Below, piece after piece: positions 12,201 through 22,843 of a stretch of 64,000 nucleotides of DNA. Location of the stretch: positions 5,561,315 through 5,625,314 of the forward strand of contig JYIP02000002.1 of the NCBI GenBank assembly GCA_001051155.2. The letters run 5' to 3'. The first letter of the stretch is position 1. Every line of letters starts with the position of its first letter. A program made the position numbers and the translations under genes. The DNA is from Chrysoporthe austroafricana. Lineage: Eukaryota; Ascomycota; Sordariomycetes; Diaporthales; Cryphonectriaceae. Under the pieces are notes generated by a model that saw only the letters and a list, made by a program, of their open reading frames with translations, had not been told where the DNA came from and made no database searches.

Positions 12201-14530
12201 AATTATATTGCTTTACTTTCTCAGCCTTTTGCAATTTATGCTATTTCTTAGCTTTATTTTGCATATAAATAGAATATATTATAATATAGCATTATTCTTA
12301 TATCGTTTTTCTTTGCATATATTTCTATAGATAATTATCGAATAGTTCGATATAAGCATTATTATTTTTAATATGCAAGACTTTCTTGTATTTTCTTCGG
12401 AATTCCGTAATAAGCTGAATCAATTAATCCTATTCCTTACTAAAGAACCAATTATATTTAATTTTCTCGTTAAAATATATTTAGCAATTATAGTATATAT
12501 AATATAACTAAGCAAGTTTATAATAATAAAGGTATAAATAATTAACCTTTTTATTTTCTTAAGGTTTGCATTTATTATTCTAGAATGGAATGCTTTAAAA
12601 AAGTTCTTATAGCGTAAGCCCGTATACGAAATACTCAATTTTCGTATGCTTAGTTATCCAATTATTATATTTTAAGCGTTCTTATTTTGTATGCCAAATA
12701 ACCGTTTTTTCCGTTTCCGTAATAAGATCTTTTTCGAGTATAAGAATTGGTAAGTTATTTAGCTGCTTATCTTATAGCACTGCTTTTTCGAATATAGCAT
12801 TTAGTGCGAGTATTTCCGTTTATTAAGTATTAATTTCTTCTTTTATTATTGCTTCTTATTGTCGTTCGAAATAATAGTTTAAGGAAAACCTTCTTAAGTT
12901 TATTTCCTTAATATCTAGCAAGTTATTTGAATAGTTTAAATTATTGCTATTTATAGCTATATTGTAAAGGGGGCCTTTTTTTCCTATAGCGAATTGCTTT
13001 TATTTTTTAAGTTTATATAAAAACTATCCTGAACTTTTTTTTGCCGAGAAATGCAATAAGCAATAATCTTAATAATAGGCTATTTAGCTTATATTGCTAT
13101 AGTTAAAGTCCGTTACTTATTCCGGTAAGACGTTATTATTTAATTAATTGGGTTCTTATTATTGAGTAATGCTAACCTGTTTTTCCGAAACTAGCTTCCA
13201 TTCTCGCTTTTTCTTTTCTTAATAATAATTACAAGCGATATAGCTTTTCTTGCCGCAATTATAATAAGTAACCCTTTTGCGCTGCTTACGTATAAGGGTA
13301 TTTAATTCTATAAGTCCGGTATATATAATGTTTGAATAGGCTATGCTATTCCGGTTTTTCTGCTAGAATTTGCGCTTTTCAGAATTGAATTAATATTTCG
13401 AAATGCTATTATAGTTCTTCTATTATTATTGCTAGTATTTATAGAATCGGTTATCGATACGAATTGCTTTATTAATAAATTTATTAAGTTTTTCGAATCA
13501 GTTTTCTTTATAAAATTCGTCTTTAATTTCTTCTTTAAGTTTTGCATAATAAGCATTTATAAGTAATTCATTCTCGTAATCTAAATAAATTACAATTTAT
13601 CTGAATTTGGCTATATAGTTTATAATTAAACTAGTTTATCGAAATGCCTTTAATTATCGTATTGCAATGCGTTATTTATCCAGGTTTCCAAAGGTTTTAG
13701 TAAAGGCTAACTCGAAATTGGCATAGCGCTAGAAAATGCGCTTGGTATTCTCGGAACGAAAATCTTTATTATTATCCAAATAGTTGCGAAAAGTTAATTT
13801 CTATTACTGGAAAGCGGTTCTTTCAAAACGGCTTCTTGCGAAATCGATCTTATTATAAATAGTCCTGAATTGAATGCCGTAATGTTTGAAATAAGCTTTA
13901 AGTTAAGTTAAAAAAGCCTGGAAGTTCCCGTATATGCTTTTATAAAGCCTAGGCTTATCGAATTTGAAAGCTTTAGCTTATTAAAAAATATTAAAACGGA
14001 AAATTTTATTCTTAACTTTTTCAAGCTATTAATAAAGGGCCATATTTTGCTGCTAGAGCTATTCGTTAATAAAGATAGCCAAGGCTTTTTCCTAAAGAGC
14101 CGGGTTGCTAGAAAAAAACGGGATTTAGAGCGCTATTGTATTTCGTATATTACTTAAAGGGTATATATTAAACCGTTTTTGAACAAGAATCGTAAAAATA
14201 TTATAAATGTTGCAGCAATCTTAAGATTTACTATAGAGTTAAAAGGGTTTATATTAGCAAGAGCGGTGCCAAATATATTCTTTAATACCGAAATACGTTT
14301 AAAGTATTGCAATATTTATAAGCTTAAGCGGCTATTACTTGAATATATTATAAGGTCCAAATGGTACTTAAATTTACGACTGAAGAGCTATAGCAATCTA
14401 TTTAATAAATATCTTGTCTTTATATATCCAGCTTTTCAGTTCTGGATCGATAGATTCTTTTTCCGAGCCTGTTAATTCTATCGATCTATCCGGATCGATA
14501 TCGATTCTATCGATCCTTTTTAACCCTAAC
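9266..14530 (-). mobile_element. RIP-degraded Ty3/Gypsy retrotransposon, copy 2
   Basis: This is the second minus-strand copy of the element at 1-6190. It contains LTR/leader (about 14000-14520), gag (about 13600-14050), a zinc knuckle at about 13230-13280 (CX2CX4HX4C with three of four ligands lost), a gag/protease-region frame at 12420-12638, RT with YFDN at 10671-10682, and integrase at 9268-9453. Copy 1 has YFNN at the RT site, so the two copies were mutated independently. The left end is truncated inside integrase, where it joins the plus-strand fragment. Confidence 0.85.
9268..9453 (-). pseudogene. Gypsy integrase core fragment
   Basis: This is a 61-codon open stretch with the Ty3/Gypsy integrase core pattern: D-S-I-L-I-I-V-C-K-L-S-K-Y near the start (first catalytic Asp), then A-K-D-L-A, then L-K-E-I-I-S-N-R-N at the position of the usual I-S-D-R-D motif. 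There the second catalytic Asp is replaced by Asn. It is the longest surviving coding piece of the element and is non-functional: upstream and downstream frames are full of stops and the C-terminal part is missing at the junction near 9265. Confidence 0.8.
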
Positions 14531-14554
14531 CCTTGATTATATAAGCAGGCAAGG
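14521..14554. repeat. Telomere-like block at second Gypsy copy edge
   Basis: TAACCCTAACCCTT followed by GATTATATAAGCAGG repeats the block at 6185-6219 with only transitions. It sits at the outer edge of the LTR of copy 2, before the Copia relic. Confidence 0.8.
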
Positions 14555-14676
14555 GTTCTTCTTGAATAAGGCTGGCAGCATAATACTCTAGCATTCCTTT
14601 TTATATATTATATGCCCTGGTCTGCATATTGGGTTATAATACTTAAGCTTTTTATTCTCTTTCGCGAAATACTGTT

Positions 14677-14943
14677 TTGGATAATTGCAGCGCTATATAC
14701 TTTATTAATAGTATTAGCCTTTTCGAGCTTAAGTCTTTCCGAGCTATATATAATGGAAAAACTATCGATATTAGCACTTTTACGCTTCTAATTAAAAGGT
14801 ATAATATTCGCCGCTTTAAAAGCGTTCTGAACGGAAAAGGCAGACCGAGTATAGAAAACCTTATCCTATTTCAAGTTGCAATAATAAAAAGATTCTATAT
14901 CAATATTATTTCGAAAGCTCGGCTATTCGAAAAGCAAATCTAG
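14677..14943 (+). pseudogene. Copia protease fragment
   Basis: An open stretch of 88 codons. It begins DNCSAIYFINSISLFELK, which aligns with the retropepsin pattern of Copia polyproteins (D-S-G-x-S-x-H-x-x-N-x-x-x-L-F), with the active-site triad D-S/T-G changed to D-N-C. It ends with N-I-I-S-K-A-R-L, the conserved N-L-I/V-S-x-x-x-L stretch. The frame is not continuous with integrase, which has several stops. Confidence 0.75.
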
Positions 14944-17162
14944 TATTGCAATTTGGACTATATATTGCATTTCGGATTATTTAAACGAAACTCTGTAATA
15001 GCTAAGCTGCAAAAGCAATTTAACTTAATTTTCTTTAAATATATTTCTTTTATTAGTTTTTTCTATATTATGCTCCCGATATAAATTCTTTCAAGCAATG
15101 CAAGAATTTTTGCATTGCTATTTCAGAATTCGGGCAATTATAAAAAGCCGTTTCGTCTATTTATAAATGAAATACTGCTAAGAAGCGATTTAAAGCATTT
15201 TTAGCATTTAAAGTTAAGATATTTAAATATTAATACTCTGAAATAATTCATTCGAGCTATACAAAATATAAAGATTAATAGCACGAAACGCATTCAGTAT
15301 AAATATTGCACCCAAATCTTTATTATAAAGGTTATTAAGCGCGTAAAGTCTGAAAACGCTAGCTTTTGCCCTTTCTAGCATATTTGCTAGGATTTATTTA
15401 CGTTTTACGAAATATAAGATAGATTAAAATACGCTTTTATAATTAAGGATAAGTATTCTGGAAAACTATTTGCTTATATATTAAATAATAAAGCGCAATT
15501 AATAGTATTTATTATGCTTATAAGCTTTGAAACTTGAGTATAAAAGCAATATAAGTTCTATATTTGTAAAATTAAATAAGATGCGGAAGCAGCTATTATC
15601 CGGACAAATTTAAATATATTATATATTTAATAATATATAAAGCAAGGAATCGATTTTGAAATTGCTCTTTTATATATAAAAGAGCTAAACGGAAATGCTA
15701 AACGGGCTAAAAGAGAATGCATTAAACGCGCGCTAACTTTTTGCTTATTAGCTTATTTACTAGAAAATCTATAGCCGGAATATATTAAAGCAGCAATTTA
15801 GTTAATTAATATTTCGCTTTTTTTGAAAAAACGAGCAAAAATGCTAAATATAATGCTATATAATTAATTTAAGCAATATTTCCGTTAATATAAGCCTGAA
15901 ATAATCAAATTGATTATATCGGATCTGAAATCAAATTAAGCTAGCATTTATATATATAAATATTAAATATATATATTATAAGAAGAATACGAATTAAACT
16001 TTAATAAGCGCAATATAAAAATAGATTCCAAAGCATATATAAGTTATTTTATTAGCTATATAGCTACGAACTTATATTATATCTAAATTCCCGCGCTTAA
16101 TAAAGTTAAAATTATATGCAATATTTAATTTAATAAAAACTAGTTTTATAACCCTTAAAAAAAAGAAATAGCAAATGCTCTATTCGCTATTTAGATCGAG
16201 AAAATCTTTCCGGAAATTATTAAATTAGAAGAAATTCTAAATACGATTATTATAAAGGCTTTTAAGGATATATTTCCTAAAAGCAATATTAGTTCGGAAA
16301 ACTAAAATACTAATTAGCTTATTAGCAATAAGGGCAGCAATTATTCCAGTCTTATTACAAAAGGCATTCTGAATCAGAATTCGAAAATAGGAATACCTGA
16401 AACTGAAAATAGAATGCTTTTGAAAAGCGATTCTTTTCAGGGAAGAAGCTCAAGAGATCAAGCGCAAAAGATCCTGACCCCAGAATATATTCCGGAACCG
16501 CATACCCGGAAAGATCTTCAAAGCACAGAAAGTAAAATAAATAATCCGACATTCCGATAAATATTTACAAGCGAAAAATAAATTGAACCGGCTATAAATA
16601 TATTTGCTGCTTAAGCTAAAATTTAATTTGAAATATAAAGGTACGAGCTTTAGATATTATAAATAAGGTATTATTGCAAAGCTGCGGAAATTTATAAAAC
16701 AAAACTTATACGATATTTATATAAAATTAGAAATCCGATAAATAAAGCATGCGATATTAAAAGCTCGTTCGTAATAGCTTTTAAGCTAAATATAAGCGTT
16801 ATAAATGCCTTTTTCGCTATTTTCTTAATTAATTAATAGGAAAGCGAGTTTCGAGCTTAAAATTAGCGCTTTCAAACTATATATAGCATAATAGCTATAG
16901 CAATTAAAGAGGTATCCGTACGAAAAAAAACCACTTCTTATTCCTAGCAAAAGCATTCGCTTGCTTTTCTGTTAGTAATTTCAAAAACTAATAGAAAGAA
17001 ATATAATAATAATCTTCTTCCTTTATTAAAAAACTGGAATAAAGCCCGAAAAGGCCTTTATCAAGCTTAATAGCTCGAAGCTATAAGGGCAGAATTCCAG
17101 AGATTTATAAAGATAGGAATATAGAAAATAACTGAACGTAAAAAAGCAATATCTATATTTCT

Positions 17163-18060
17163 TCCGTTCAAATAAGTATACAAATATAAGCTTAATAAAA
17201 ACGGCTATTTTAGCTTTTTTAAAGCTCGAATCTATATACGCAATAATTTGTAAAAGCTAAATATAATATAAGATATATATGCTATTATATTAATAGCGCA
17301 TATTTTTCGTACTTTTATAGCCGTAATAGCATATTTCGATTTTGAAATCGACTAAATGAATATAACAGGTATATTTCTAAATGCCAGTCGAAACGGCTTG
17401 GAAACTATATTCTATAAATTGCTAGATAAGTTTAAAGAATAAAGCAAGGTTGCAATATTATTGAAAGCACTATATGGCTTAAGAGATTCGCTATTGCTTT
17501 AATATAAAGATTTCTATTTAATGCTTTTCGAGCTCGGCCTGAAAGCTTTTCCGGAAAAGCCTTATATATTTACTAATACGAACGGCAAATTAATCGTTCT
17601 GCTCTATATAAATAATATTCTTTTTATTTACCCTAGAAAGTATATAAAAAAGGCTATAAAAATAAAAAACGGCATTTACGAAAAGTACGAAATTAAAGAT
17701 TAAGGAATTATAGAATAGTTCTTAAGAATGCATATATTTCGAAACCGGAAATAGCATATTATAAGTTTAATTTACGATTCGTATATCGACAAAATAGCGA
17801 ATAAGTTCAAGCTTATCGATAATAAAGCCGCTTTTCTATATATATTTCTTAAATTTAGAATTCTAAAAAAATTTACCGGGTAAGCTCTAAAAAGCTAGAT
17901 CAAAATATATTAAAAGAAAGTAAGATTTATCTTATATATAGCAATTATAATATATCCAAATATAGCTTTTGCATACGCTTTGCTATTAAAGTTTTTAATA
18001 AATCTTAAATTTAAGCATATAAAAGCTGCAAACCGAATTATATACTATTTATATATTACG
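17163..18060 (+). pseudogene. Copia reverse transcriptase, inactivated
   Basis: The domain starts at P-F-K-stop-V-Y-K (family: W-V-F/Y-K) and continues through K-A-R-I, A-L-Y-G-L and the palm. A 60-codon open piece lies at 17521-17703. The catalytic Y-V-D-D box reads YINN at 17605-17616, so both metal-binding Asp are Asn; both are G-to-A changes in TpG-type contexts. Stops interrupt the domain at many points. It cannot encode an active enzyme. Confidence 0.85.
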
Positions 18061-18079
18061 AAATTCCTAGCTATCTAAT

Positions 18080-18600
18080 ACGGAAAAAGCCATTCTGGAA
18101 CTTAAACATTGCTTATAGCTAGAAATATTTCGTTCGCAAATAATATTAAAAATAGAAAATCTATATATAAATATATAATAACCCTTTTCGGAAGGCTAAT
18201 ATACTAAAAATCGGCAAAACAAAATACAGTTTCGACTTTTACAATAAAAGCTGAACTGAATGCTTTATCTATTATTGCAAAAGAAATAATCTTTTTGCAG
18301 CGCTTATTTAGAAATCTAGCTTTAAATTTAAGCAAACTATAGAAATTATTTTATAATAATAACCAAACTATCCGGCTAATAATATCTAAATACGAGAGAA
18401 TTAATATTAAGCTTTTCTATATCGATATTTAACAAATATAGCTAAAATAACAATATTAAAAAAAAACCTTTATTATATTATATTTGCTAATATAAAATAT
18501 GCTAGCAAATAAGCTAATAAAAAACTTTAATCGAACTTAATTCGAATATTTCAAAATAATCCTAAACTTATAAAATATACAATACGAAATCTCGAAAAGA
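18080..18600 (+). pseudogene. Copia RNase H fragment
   Basis: Translation in one frame gives A-N-N-I-K-N-R-K-S-I, then Y-I-I-T-L-F-G-G, then T-I-K-A-E-L-N-A-L-S, the Copia RNase H pattern (S-T-x-E-A-E-Y/L-x-A-L). It is followed by L-Y-N-N-N-Q-T-I-R-L, where the family has C-D-N-Q. The family's catalytic Asp in that box is Asn here. Several stops interrupt the frame. Confidence 0.75.
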
Positions 18601-18640
18601 AACTGAAAAGAGCGAATTTATAAACCCAATATACATTTCA

Positions 18641-20810
18641 TTTATTTTAAGTAAAGCTATAGCCTATCCGAGCTTTTTTTCAGTACGATTTACGCGCTCA
18701 AACCTTATATTTACTTGAAAATAGCCTAGCAACTCAATAATAATTAACCCTTTCAAAGAAAACGAACCAGGATCAAATATCCGGCAAAAAGTTAAAACGA
18801 TTAAGAATTTTGCGAATATCCGTAATAGCAGCCTTACGCTCAAAATGCTAATCCTTAAATAACCGGCTAGTACAAAAAACTGAAATAGGCTATATAACGA
18901 CCAGCCGAAGAATAGCATTCTGGGAAATAATAACGGAAGCGGGAATATATCTCTGCTTTTTCGAACTTTAAGCCTTTTCCATTTCTTGCTTTTCTAGCTT
19001 ATCTTGTAGCTTTTCCAAGCGCTCGAGCTTATTATTTATAAGCTTGAAATTATTAAATTCGAAATGCTTAAATATAGCTTTCTAAGCTCAAATAGCATAT
19101 TTCAGTCTTATTTTGCTTAATATAACCGGATTAAATTAAAGACTAACAATAGCGATATTCGAATTAGCTATTGCAAGCGCTTTTCTTTTTTAAGATTTTA
19201 TTCGTAAAGCGTAAAGAGTTTTAGGATCTTTTTCGTTCTTATCAGAATTGATTATAGCCGGCTCTTTTCCTTTCTTGGATTTTTAAGAGTATATAAAAGA
19301 AGAACGATTTTATTAGCATTAATATTTATTATAATCGAATCGAGCTTATTCTTAATTTTATAAAGCTTTTTTACAAATAGCATAAAATATTCAAGGATTA
19401 AAATATATTAATAACTTTAAGTATAGCAAATATATTTCGAATTATCTGATTTTTTCTATTTATAGCATATTTTATTAGAATTCGAATTTGCTAAGCTTTT
19501 GATATAGCTAATATAAGGCGGACTTATTAAATTTTTAAAGCTATTCGATATAATTATAGTAATTTGCGAGCATATAATTTTGAATAATATCGATTAAATA
19601 TTAAATACTGCTTTCCTTTTTATAAGCGTTTTGGCAATCGAAATAGCTTTCGTAAGCATTTTGGCAATCGGAATAGCCTTTTTGAGTATTATCTTTGCAA
19701 TTAGAGCAGCTTTATTGAGTAATGCTTTAATAATCGGAACGATTTTCTTAAATATCGAAATAAATATTTTAAGAATCGCTTTAGCTTTCTTAAGAATAAA
19801 AAAAGCTTCTTGAATAGCAGTATTAGTTTTCTCCTATTTATTTATCGAAATAATAAAACTTGAATTAGTAAAAGCTTATTATCAAATATATCTATTAAAG
19901 CTTGAATTAAGAAAGGTTCGATATTAAATATATTCGTTTATTATTTCGTGCTTACCCCTTAAAGCAAAACGGGTATTCCGTAATTTAATAAGATATTTGC
20001 ATATTTTAATATTGCATTTATCCTATTCTGAAATAAGCTATTTTATAAATAAAGAAAATTGAATATTTAATAAAGTAAAGGAAAAAAGATTAATATTATA
20101 ATAAAAAGTTTTAAAGAGAAAATCCGAAGCATTTTGAAATAATTAACCGAATTACTTTTCAATTAATTTATATATCTCTTCCTTTAAAACTAAATTAATA
20201 TTAGCAAAATTATTTGAATTAAGAAATAATTAAATAAATAATATAATAAAAAAAGAAAAAATATTTACTATTAAGCTAATTATTATTCTAGCTATTAAGA
20301 TTGCTAATTTCAGGCTTTGCAAAACGAAAAGAATAGAATTAAGAATAATTAAAATTATTATATGCCCTTATTCAGTTAAAAAAAAGCTGCGAAAAAAGTA
20401 TTAGCTAAATCATTAATAGCATTTTAAACGCGAAATTATTCAAAGCAATATGCATTATCTTTATTTATTAAAGGCATATCGTTTATAATATTAGAAATAA
20501 GCGCTATAGGATCTTTATTAGCTTATCTGATATGCTTGCATTAAATATATTATAATTAAATTAATCGTAATCTTTAGAAATTGAATGATAAAGGGTAATA
20601 AGAAAAGAAAAAAGAGGCTTATCGCGCAATATTTTAATAGCGGCGAGAATATCAGATAAGCTATTTGATTTATTAGGAAGGATAATAAAATCGTCCCGAT
20701 AATCTATTTTCAACTAAAGCAGCTACTAAACGGCTATTCTATAATAGATTATTATTATTATTTAATAAAAAAAAGTCCTAAAAAAGAATAAAGGCATTTA
20801 TTGGGGAAAT
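18641..20810. other. AT-rich, RIP-like tail without assignable gene
   Basis: The composition is the same as the transposon relics, with many TpA steps and stops in all frames. On the minus strand near 18990-19080 a frame rich in K, L and E (coiled-coil-like) is visible, and 18664-18918 is open for 84 codons on the minus strand, but neither matches a family I can name. It may be the remains of a further transposon. The AT-rich character ends abruptly near 20,810. Confidence 0.6.
19625..19800. repeat. Degenerate tandem repeat, about 30-33 bp units
   Basis: Five to six decayed units of the type AGCRTTTTGGCAATCGRAAT occur in tandem. On the minus strand they are open and encode a repeating pattern of roughly 11 residues (K-A-I-P-I-A-K-M-L-T, K-A-I-S-I-A-K-T-L-I). 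The opposite strand is open too, at 19631-19813. Unit length varies because of small indels. Confidence 0.65.
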
Positions 20811-21413
20811 ATCAGGAAAGTACCCCATTTTTTCTCTAGGCACCTAATCAATCAAGTAGGGGGTATATAGAAAAGTAGAACAACTAGCACCCTAACCCTG
20901 GCATTTCTGTACTCTATATATTTATGGCTAAGCACTATACGGCCATTTTCACTCTTTTTTGTAGTAAACAGATTTCCATCTCAATACTTATTTATTCTTT
21001 CCTATGCTCGATATCAGGTGCCTGTTTCGCCACAAATACTCGTGGTCGGTCTGCCGTACCTAGACAGCTCTAGCAGCGGTAGTCTATAGTAATCCATCCT
21101 CTGCGTGCCCAATAGCAACAGGTACCGAAGTAATATAAGGTCCCCAGACATCTCCCAGAATTGTGTGTTGACTGTCGTTCCCGGGGTTAAATTCTCAGCG
21201 ACGTGGAAACGTCGATGACTAGATCGGCATTAAGACCCAGGAGGTACTTCGATATTTACGCCATCCTCCCCCAACGTAAAGGTGCATATAATTAACCCTT
21301 ATTGTTTTATGAGAAAGAGATGCTGTACCCGCCGGACAGATCTGGCCTGTTCGAGGTAACAGCCATTCGTTCATCAGGCATGGGACCTCCTCGACTATCT
21401 ACATGATGGAAAT
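20811..21413. other. Boundary segment, no gene seen
   Basis: This is the first 600 bases of normal composition after the RIP island. A single CCCTAACCCT block lies at 20890-20899, a short echo of the telomere-like blocks inside the island. No open frame or splice pattern supports a gene. Confidence 0.6.
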
Positions 21414-21416
21414 ATG

Positions 21417-22187
21417 ATGGACAAATCTTCACTACTCGCGATCGTCGGCGAGGCGTCTCGGGGAATTGGAGCGGAGATTGCTCTGAGGCTGGCTTAGAAT
21501 GGGAGTTACAGGCGACGTGCAGTCGTTGAACACTAGCACGTGAATCACTTTGCAGGACTGAGAAGCGAACGAGGTCATCCAGGGATACACTCCCGAAGCC
21601 AGCCATCGAAGATTGCAGAGCTCCAGCACAAGATTTGACTACCTCGATGCCGGCGTTGTCAACAAGAATGTGGATGTTAGCATCAGTACTTTACTTGATA
21701 GCAGCATCCACCAATTCCTTCGGTCCCCTAAGATCTGCAAAATCTGCCCTGACACTGCGGGCTCTCGATCCGTACGGCAGCATTCAAGGCATTAGCGGAG
21801 CTCATTACGCAGAATTGTGACACCAACTTGCCGCACCTGCCTGCCCAAGGTCGCATATGCAATGTCACATCCGTGGGAGCGAAGGCAGGCTTCGACGCGA
21901 TGAGTTCGTACACCTCTTCGAAGGCAGCGGTCAAGGGCCTGACGCGGTGTTGGGTGGTCGAGCTGGAGAAGGATGGGACGACTGTCAACGTGGTGGCGCC
22001 TGGGCCAGTAGCCTCTGATATGCTAGACAGGATCCCAGCGGGGATAAAAGACATGCAGAAGAAGACGACACCGCTTCAGAGTCGATTTGGGACGTGCGAG
22101 GAGATCGCGGACGTCGTTGCATGGTTGGCCGGACCATTTAGCGGGTGGATTACTGGGCAATGTATTATCCCTAGCGGTGGCTGGTAG
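21417..22187 (+). pseudogene. Short-chain dehydrogenase/reductase pseudogene with inverted middle
   Basis: The N-terminus (21417-21494) encodes M-D-K-S-S-L-L-A-I-V-G-E-A-S-R-G-I-G, the SDR cofactor motif (family T-G-x-x-x-G-I-G), and runs into a TAG at 21495. The C-terminal half (21828-22187, open further upstream to about 21765) has the catalytic Ser (N-V-T-S-V-G), Y-T-S-S-K and the usual P-G-P-V-x-S-D and S-G-G-W end. The middle third, with A-D-L-R-G-P, the N-A-G motif (21649-21657) and L-D-D, is present only on the minus strand, in one frame with a single stop, from about 21775 back to about 21550. A segment of about 230 bp has therefore been inverted inside the gene. Several stops and a degraded cofactor motif confirm that it is dead. 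Exact breakpoints are uncertain by about 20 bases. Confidence 0.8.
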
Positions 22188-22843
22188 ATGCCCAAAATCG
22201 AACCAATTAACAGGGGCCATAAGAGCATTAAAGATTGGCATGGTATATATACTTGGAGACGAGCCGTCCTGAGCAGTTGACGTGGCTCGATCCTGAGCAG
22301 GCATAGATCCCGGCTAACACCTCGGAGTCGGAGACGACTCACCGCTGCCACGTAAGTTCTTAATGGAACGATTCGGTTATGTACACATGATCCTTGGGAG
22401 CGGCAGAGGTTTGAAGTGATGGATATGGTCGTTGAGGCTTGGCAATGATTCTATTGACAGGCTGCACCTGCGTTCGTGGGCTCTTTGGCATGTATCTTCT
22501 TGTACTGACACCGGGGTGTCAATCGCTCGCGACATGTGCCTCGACATACTGTGGGTATGAGGGTGGGTACTCGAGATAAGATGATGGAATCCTGTCAAGG
22601 TCCCTACCTATTTGGGGGTACTGAACGTCCGCACCTCACGTTCCTCTAGGTGTCGCGTGCCCAGTTGCCGGAAATAGACCGATCAATTAAAGCACAGCAC
22701 CCCCAAACTAAGACGTAGCACAGAACCCGAGCTGATTGGTAATGATATGTGGTTTATATAGGGTTCCGTGCCTTCGGTCATTACTCGGATGTTGTACTCT
22801 GCTTAGCCTACTATTCTCCTTGTCCCTGTAATACACTCCCATC
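22188..22843. other. Intergenic, upstream region of the dioxygenase gene
   Basis: No gene is visible. A TATA-like TTTATATAG lies at 22753-22761, about 85 bases before the dioxygenase start. One CCTCGG hexamer occurs at 22320-22325. Confidence 0.5.

Larger units (their letters stand above)
14531..18640 (+). mobile_element. RIP-degraded Ty1/Copia retrotransposon
   Basis: This plus-strand relic keeps the Copia order: protease (14677-14943), gag-pre-integrase and integrase (about 15130-15900), reverse transcriptase (about 17160-18060) and RNase H (about 18080-18600). Integrase lying before RT separates it from the Gypsy copies. Most stop codons are TAG or TAA at positions where the family has Trp or Gln, as RIP would produce. 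The gag gene is not visible and neither LTR could be bounded. The 14555-14670 leader resembles 6220-6310 in its TATATTATAT core. Confidence 0.85.

Noticed and set aside
14179..14475. 98-codon plus-strand frame before the Copia relic
   Set aside because: It lies inside the LTR/leader of the minus-strand Gypsy copy and its counterpart at 5860-6160 is full of stops.
21307..21606. 99-codon minus-strand frame as a gene of its own
   Set aside because: Its start (G-S-V-S-L-D-D-L) is the inverted SDR middle and the rest is antisense to the SDR N-terminus, so it belongs to the pseudogene.
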